From Chitinispirillales bacterium (GTDB lineage Bacteria; Fibrobacterota; Chitinivibrionia; Chitinivibrionales; Chitinispirillaceae): a DNA stretch of 5,095 nucleotides. Shown here one piece after another: positions 1 to 5,095 of this stretch (its first letter is position 1; each line of letters starts with the position of its first letter). The notes under the pieces were generated by a model. The model was not told the origin of the DNA and ran no database searches. It worked only from the letters and a program-made list of their open reading frames with translations. The stretch spans positions 1 through 5,095 of the forward strand of contig JAIRUL010000198.1 in NCBI GenBank assembly GCA_031254445.1. The letters are read 5' to 3'. A program made the translations under genes and the position numbers.

Positions 1-247
1 TCGTCTGTAACATTTCTTATAAATACTTTTACTTTGTTTAGCCGCTACACGTTATGAAGCCGTAGGCTTCGTCTGAAAAAGATCTTAAAAAGACTTTGAC
101 TTTGTTTAGCCGCTACACGTTATGAAGCCGTAGGCTTCGTCTGAAAAAGATCTTAAAAAGACTTTGACTTTGTTTAGCCGCCACACGTTATGAAGCCGTA
201 GGCTTCGTCTGAAAAAAGAATTTGATTTTAAAGTCAACGTCAAAGTC
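1..247. repeat. Tandem array with 68-bp period, running off the left edge
   Basis: Positions 31-98 and 99-166 are identical 68-bp units. A third unit starts at 167 and matches through about 216 with one substitution (position 182, C instead of T). Positions 1-7 match 69-75, and 8-30 align to 76-98 with many mismatches, so the window opens inside an older, decayed copy. Each unit holds the palindrome GAAGCCGTAGGCTTC (6-bp stem, GTA loop), an A-rich tract and GACTTT hexamers. The third unit departs after 216 into an AT-rich stretch and ends with three hexamers, AAAGTC, AACGTC, AAAGTC (230-247), which are the inverse of the GACTTT hexamers at the unit junctions. The period is not a multiple of three, so the array is not coding. 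It lies just downstream of surE. No gene is visible in this stretch. Confidence 0.93.
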
Positions 248-251
248 TTTA

Positions 252-278
252 AAGCCTTCAGCCTACGGCTTCAGGCTT
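252..278 (-). repeat. Imperfect hairpin containing the surE stop codon; inverted repeat-core copy
   Basis: The plus strand reads AAGCCT, TC, AGCC, TAC, GGCT, TC, AGGCTT. This is a two-part stem of 6 and 4 bp around a TAC loop, with a TC/TC internal mismatch. The inner part (GCCTACGGCTTC, 261-272) is the reverse complement of a 12-base segment of the core of the adjacent 68-bp repeats, so it is an inverted partial copy. The surE stop (271-273) lies inside the stem. It could act as a 3' end structure for surE mRNA, but no run of T follows it on the minus strand, so I do not call it an intrinsic terminator. Confidence 0.7.
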
Positions 279-1062
279 CCCCGTCTTCTATCTTTTGGCG
301 CAAAAACGGAACCATCCAATGCGCCGTTGAATCGAAGTTCAAAGGCGTTACGGCTATGTATCCATTCAGTACCGCCCTTGAATCAAAAGAGTTCGATTCC
401 TCTATTGCCATCCTATCACCGTACACATGGTGACCCCCGAAAGAGGGGTGACTCTTATCTTCTATTTTCCTATACTCGTCTTCGTAGTTCGCCATGCTCT
501 GCCACGTAACTTTGAAACCCTTGGATTCAGACGGGTCGCAGGGGGGGAAATTTATGTTGTAGAATACCCTCATGTCAAGCGGCGGGTGGGGGGCGTTTAG
601 GATTTCGTCTATCAGCATGGGCGCCATTTCCGCGTACTGCCCCATGAAAGGGCTGTTCCTATTGAACATCGAAAACGCGAAGCTCGGGATGCCGTAAAAG
701 GCCCCCTCGCGCGCAGCGGAGACCGTGCCGGAGTAGAACGCGGCAAGGCCGGAGTTGTCGCCGTCGTTTATGCCGGAGACTACGATGTCGGGCTTATTTT
801 TGATGAGGCTGCTTATAGCAAACTTCACGCAGTCGGCGGGAGAACCGTTTATTATGTAGCCCGGCATCTGGTCGTTTGCCCCGGCCTCGCGGTAGAAGAG
901 CGGCCTCATAAATGTAAACGTGTGGCTAACCCCGCTCTGCTCCTTTTCGGGCGCGGCGGCTATCACATTGTAAAGCGGCGACAAAACGTCGTATAGGCAC
1001 TTGATGCCGCGCGCGTGGAAGCCGTCGTCGTTTGTTAATAATATCGTCTTTTTCTTTGACAT
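271..1062 (-). CDS. surE: SurE family 5'/3'-nucleotidase (survival protein E)
   Basis: SurE proteins are cytoplasmic, metal-dependent phosphatases that remove phosphate from nucleoside monophosphates, and in some species from short polyphosphate. The 263-residue product shows the family signature in order: ILLTNDDG at residues 7-14 with the metal ligands D12 and D13; SGVSHT at 43-48, with S43 as the likely third ligand; NGSPADCV at 72-79; SGINDGDNSG at 96-105, with N99 as the expected fourth ligand; YSGTVSAAREG at 110-120; and the C-terminal NGYIAVTPL at 233-241. Length is normal for the family. The frame is open 28 codons further upstream (to 1146), but the ATG at 1060-1062 is preferred: it has an AGGA seven bases upstream and places the motif at the usual distance from the N terminus. 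It follows gyrB on the same strand after a 127-bp gap. The last codons and stop fall in a repeat-derived hairpin. Confidence 0.95.
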   Translation of the reverse strand: MSKKKTILLTNDDGFHARGIKCLYDVLSPLYNVIAAAPEKEQSGVSHTFTFMRPLFYREAGANDQMPGYIINGSPADCVKFAISSLIKNKPDIVVSGINDGDNSGLAAFYSGTVSAAREGAFYGIPSFAFSMFNRNSPFMGQYAEMAPMLIDEILNAPHPPLDMRVFYNINFPPCDPSESKGFKVTWQSMANYEDEYRKIEDKSHPSFGGHHVYGDRMAIEESNSFDSRAVLNGYIAVTPLNFDSTAHWMVPFLRQKIEDGEA

Positions 1063-1069
1063 CGTTTTT

Positions 1070-1073
1070 TCCT
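1070..1073 (-). promoter_or_regulatory. Ribosome binding site deciding the surE start
   Basis: The minus strand reads AGGA, then seven bases, then the ATG at 1060-1062. The alternative upstream start at 1144-1146 would add 28 residues (with an N-rich, Q-rich stretch) that do not resemble the SurE N terminus, so this site supports the shorter protein. Confidence 0.65.
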
Positions 1074-1125
1074 GTTGCCGCGAATTATTATTGATGCTTG
1101 ACTGCACAAGGTTCAACGTTCGGCG

Positions 1126-3224
<2,099 letters not shown>

Positions 3225-3314
3225 CCTACAAATACATTTTAGATTTCAAGCATTCACATTTTTCACGCGCAATGGCGCCGGCACATCTATACATAAACAA
3301 CGCATCTACCCGCA

Positions 3315-3614
3315 TCAATAAAAAACGATGTCCCTAATGCTGTCGCACCCGGTAACCCTTGCGATGGCCGCCTTGATCGGCTCCTTTAGGTGGGATAGCT
3401 CTTGGCGCCACGGCGCGGAGGCTACCCGCACATACAGCGCCCCGTCCTCAACGCGCTCGCACTCCGTGACTTCCGCTATGCGGCCGCTCACTATCTGATC
3501 CCAGTTGGCCACCACCTCCCACTCCTTGCAGACGGTATCGTAGCCCTTGTCTTTCAAAAACGGCCCAAGCACATCGCCGATGCTCGACGGCAGGGCGTTT
3601 CGGATATTTTCCAT
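3315..3614 (-). CDS. dciA: DciA-like DUF721 protein, probable replicative helicase loader/regulator
   Basis: This 99-residue protein belongs to the DUF721 family, whose studied members (DciA) interact with the replicative helicase DnaB and help load it in bacteria lacking DnaC or DnaI. The family pattern is visible: an N-terminal helix with LGPFLKDKGYD (16-26), then W38 with QIVSGRIAEVT (40-50), EDGALYVRVASAPWRQEL (56-73), and a C-terminal SIRDIVFY ending. The DGxLxVxVxSxxWxxxL core is the KH-like fold signature. Length fits the short, single-domain type; no extended C-terminal tail is present. It starts 27 bp after recF, with its own strong ribosome binding site, and the order recF-DUF721-gyrB is a well known arrangement. 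The family call is firm, but the helicase-loading role is inferred from characterised relatives. Confidence 0.88.
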   Translation of the reverse strand: MENIRNALPSSIGDVLGPFLKDKGYDTVCKEWEVVANWDQIVSGRIAEVTECERVEDGALYVRVASAPWRQELSHLKEPIKAAIARVTGCDSIRDIVFY

Positions 3615-3620
3615 GTTGCG

Positions 3621-3626
3621 CCCTCC
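3621..3626 (-). promoter_or_regulatory. Ribosome binding site of dciA
   Basis: GGAGGG on the minus strand, six bases before the ATG at 3612-3614. This is the strongest Shine-Dalgarno match in the window and lies within the 27-bp gap to recF, which supports translation from a shared recF-dciA mRNA. Confidence 0.75.
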
Positions 3627-3641
3627 ATCCCGCGCCGCGCG

Positions 3642-4745
3642 TTACCCGGCAATAACTACTTTTCCATCCTCAACCGCGCACCTCAGAACCCCGCCGCCAA
3701 GCGCGAACTGGCACTTCGGCGTCGCGATGAAAATCTGGCCGCGCCCCTCAAGAAGCGGGTACACGCGCGACGTCCTTTCGTGGTCGAGCTCCGAGACCGC
3801 GTCGTCTACCAAAAAAATCATCCCGCCGCCCCTATGCCGCTCTATCAGGCGCACCGACCCGAGCTTCAGGGCGAGGGCGAAACTGCGGCACTGGCCCTGC
3901 GAGGCGTATGCCTTGGCCGCCCTGCCGCCGAGCAAAAAACGCAGGTCGTCGCGGTGCGGGCCAACACCCGTGTACAAGAGCTCTGCATCCCGAGGCCGGC
4001 GCTCGACTAGAGACTTTAAATATATATTTTGCCACTCTTGCGCGCAACTAAAATCGCATTTAAACTTTTGCAAGTATTCCACTGCGGCAGGCTCGGAATG
4101 GTTGCTGATTTCGCCGTAAATTTCGCTAACGGCGGGGCGCAGCTCTTCGATGGCGCCGACGCGGCGGAAAACGATTTTAGACGCCGATTCGGCCATCGCC
4201 TGCTCGTAAATTTCGAACTGTACCGGGTCGCCCGTCCGCCCCAAAAGCGCGTTGCGGCAGGCCATGGCGCGGCGGTACGACGAAAGGGCGTCTAGGTACG
4301 CGCGGTCGATCTGGCTTATCAGCATATCCAAAAACTTCCGCCGCCCATCGGGGGCGCCGTAGACAAGCCCAAGGTCGTCCGTCCCGAAAGAGACCGCAGG
4401 CCGCTCGCCGAACCACTCGGAGTAGGATCCCACCGCCTCCCCGTCAATTTTCATCGCCACCTTTTTGTCCCGCGAAAAACCCAGCGAAGCCGTGGCCATA
4501 GCGCCGCCGGGGCTAGACGGGCAAAACCCGCCTTCGAGAAACGCCGCCTCCTGCCCGTGCGAAATCATCTCCGCCCGAGACGCCCCGCGCTGAGAGCGGC
4601 CGGTGCACAACATATGTATGCCCTCGAGGATGTTAGTCTTGCCGACCCCGTTGAGCCCCTCCAAAAGCGCGCCGCCCGGAGGAAATGCTATGGATAGGCT
4701 GATGTAGCTTCGGAAGTTTTGGAGGCTTAAAGTCTGTAGGTGCAT
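3642..4745 (-). CDS. recF: DNA replication and repair protein RecF
   Basis: RecF is a cytoplasmic SMC/ABC-type ATPase that, with RecO and RecR, directs RecA onto gapped DNA. The 367-residue protein is of family length. It begins MHLQTLSLQNFRSY, the standard RecF opening. Walker A is GLNGVGKTN at 30-38, followed by ILEGIHMLCTGRSQR. The RecF signature YTGVGPHRDDL is at 258-268, the ABC-signature-like SQGQCRSFALALKLG at 282-296, and Walker B with the D-loop, IFLVDDAVSELD, at 310-321. No key motif is missing. The ATG at 4743-4745 is the only start that keeps the N-terminal strand, yet no Shine-Dalgarno sequence precedes it: the leader is made of hexamer repeats up to four bases before the ATG. 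dciA follows after 27 bp and is probably cotranscribed. dnaN, the usual upstream neighbour, is replaced by a sorting-tail gene. Confidence 0.97.
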   Translation of the reverse strand: MHLQTLSLQNFRSYISLSIAFPPGGALLEGLNGVGKTNILEGIHMLCTGRSQRGASRAEMISHGQEAAFLEGGFCPSSPGGAMATASLGFSRDKKVAMKIDGEAVGSYSEWFGERPAVSFGTDDLGLVYGAPDGRRKFLDMLISQIDRAYLDALSSYRRAMACRNALLGRTGDPVQFEIYEQAMAESASKIVFRRVGAIEELRPAVSEIYGEISNHSEPAAVEYLQKFKCDFSCAQEWQNIYLKSLVERRPRDAELLYTGVGPHRDDLRFLLGGRAAKAYASQGQCRSFALALKLGSVRLIERHRGGGMIFLVDDAVSELDHERTSRVYPLLEGRGQIFIATPKCQFALGGGVLRCAVEDGKVVIAG

Positions 4746-4770
4746 AGGCGTTGACGTTGACGTTGACTTT

Positions 4771-4794
4771 GTGTGGCGGCTTTAGCCGCCACAC
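4771..4794. repeat. Perfect 10-bp stem hairpin within the recF-proximal element
   Basis: GTGTGGCGGC (4771-4780), loop TTTA, then its exact reverse complement GCCGCCACAC (4785-4794). The array units at the left end keep the right arm (GCCGCTACAC or GCCGCCACAC) but lack about nine bases of the left arm, so they cannot form this stem. No T-run follows on either strand, so it is not a canonical terminator. In the recF leader it would form a strong RNA stem. Confidence 0.88.
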
Positions 4795-4826
4795 GTTATG
4801 AAGCCGTAGGCTTCGTCTGAAAAAGA

Positions 4827-4855
4827 TTTAAAAGATTTTGATTTTTTAACGTCAA
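4827..4855 (-). promoter_or_regulatory. Candidate promoter inside the repeat element, reading toward recF
   Basis: On the minus strand, TTGACG (4855-4850) is followed after 17 bases by TTTAAA (4832-4827), a fair sigma-70-like pair (5/6 and 4/6 matches to consensus). A start near 4820 would place both hairpins of the element in the recF 5' leader. The hexamer arm contains several TTGACG copies, so a -35-like match is expected by chance there. Promoter consensus in this organism's phylum may also differ. Treat as a weak candidate. Confidence 0.25.
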
Positions 4856-4885
4856 CATCAACGTCAACGTCAGCGTCAACGTCAA

Positions 4886-5095
4886 CTACTTCACAAACAT
4901 CCTAACCGATTGCCCCCACGCCTCCCCGCTACCGCTGCTTGCTCTCACCATGTACATTCCCTTTGGTAAATTATTAATTTTTAACACATGGCCGCCCTGC
5001 TTCAATTTCACCGTTTTGATTTTGCCGCCTTTTAGGTTGAAAATCTCTACTTTCCCCGGTTGCGGCAAACGCAAGCGTATCGTCCGGTTTGAGAT
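4886..5095 (-). CDS. Partial CDS: C-terminal end with Por/T9SS-like sorting domain
   Basis: The frame is open from the right edge of the window to a TAG stop at 4886-4888, giving 69 visible residues and no start. The apparent start at 5072-5074 is an internal TTG, so the gene continues beyond the window. The visible part reads as a small beta-rich domain: GKVEIFNLKGGKIKTV, then GGHVLKINNLPKGMYMVRA, then a final strand SVRMFVK at the C terminus. This is the pattern of type IX secretion (Por) C-terminal sorting domains (VxIxNxxGxxV ... LxxGxYxVR ... K at the end), which send proteins across the outer membrane and are then usually removed. The cargo domain is not visible, so the protein's activity cannot be named. 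Its stop codon touches the hexamer arm of the repeat element. Confidence 0.78.
   Translation of the reverse strand: MSNRTIRLRLPQPGKVEIFNLKGGKIKTVKLKQGGHVLKINNLPKGMYMVRASSGSGEAWGQSVRMFVK

Larger units (their letters stand above)
4750..4886. repeat. Complete hairpin repeat element with inverted hexamer arms, filling the recF upstream gap
   Basis: The left arm is three GTTGAC hexamers (4750-4767). The right arm is six in-phase hexamers of GTCAAC type (4851-4886; variants ATCAAC and GTCAGC), the inverse of the left arm. Between them lie a perfect 10-bp hairpin (4771-4794), the palindrome GAAGCCGTAGGCTTC (4800-4814) and an AT-rich stretch. The stretch from 4781 (TTTAGCCGCC) through 4826 (...CTGAAAAAGAT) matches the 68-bp units at the left end of the window nearly base for base, so the two loci are one family. 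The element abuts both genes: its last base is within the stop codon of the upstream gene, and its first is five bases from the recF ATG. Confidence 0.92.

Noticed and set aside
1..247. CRISPR array
   Set aside because: The units repeat end to end with no unique spacers between them; the conserved part is the whole 68-bp period, and no cas gene is present.
222..509. 95-codon plus-strand frame overlapping the surE 3' end
   Set aside because: It starts in repeat DNA and runs antisense to surE; serine- and arginine-rich composition with no recognisable motif.
3402..4119. Two long plus-strand frames opposite dciA and recF
   Set aside because: Both are antisense to clearly identified genes with all motifs intact, and have the arginine/proline-rich composition of mirror frames.
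4771..4814. Intrinsic terminator between the sorting-tail gene and recF
   Set aside because: The stems are strong, but neither strand has a T-run directly after either hairpin.
4746..4885. Replication origin next to recF
   Set aside because: I found no DnaA box (TTATCCACA type) in the repeats or other spacers, and dnaA/dnaN are not adjacent. The hexamer arms do not resemble DnaA boxes.

Overview
The window looks like a piece of a bacterial chromosome carrying part of the conserved recF / dciA (DUF721) / gyrB replication-repair cluster. All five protein genes lie on the minus strand, so the biological reading order runs from the right edge to the left. The first gene is the C-terminal end of a protein with a type IX secretion (Por)-like sorting tail, cut by the right edge. 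It is followed by recF, a dciA-type gene, gyrB and surE. The sorting tail points to a phylum with T9SS-like secretion (Fibrobacterota, Bacteroidota or relatives). The tail combined with recF-dciA-gyrB makes a Fibrobacterota-like organism my first guess, but this is inference from family knowledge and not a taxonomic assignment. The genes look moderately GC-rich, while the intergenic repeats contain AT-rich stretches.

Region by region: 1-247 holds a tandem array with a 68-bp period that runs off the left edge. 271-1062 is surE, with an inverted hairpin copy of the repeat core straddling its stop codon. 1063-1189 is a spacer with inverted GCAATGA-like heptamers. 1190-3112 is gyrB. 3113-3314 is a spacer with a 17-bp perfect inverted repeat and a probable terminator. 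3315-3614 is dciA, separated by 27 bp from recF at 3642-4745. 4746-4885 is a 140-bp spacer almost wholly made of a second member of the 68-bp repeat family, here with complete hairpin arms and inverted hexamer arms. 4886-5095 is the partial sorting-tail gene.

Functionally, RecF (gap repair), DciA (replicative helicase loading) and GyrB (supercoiling) form a replication/repair group. RecF and DciA are probably one transcript. GyrB is separated from them by a likely terminator, and SurE (a nucleotidase) may be read through from gyrB. dnaA, dnaN and gyrA are not next to these genes within the window.

The part least explained by known genes is the intergenic DNA. Two well-separated loci carry the same compact element: inverted hexamer arms of the form GAC(G/T)TT ... 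AA(C/A)GTC around a GAAGCCGTAGGCTTC hairpin core. At one locus it has been amplified in tandem, and at the other it completely fills the gap upstream of recF. This repeat family is the best candidate here for something undescribed.
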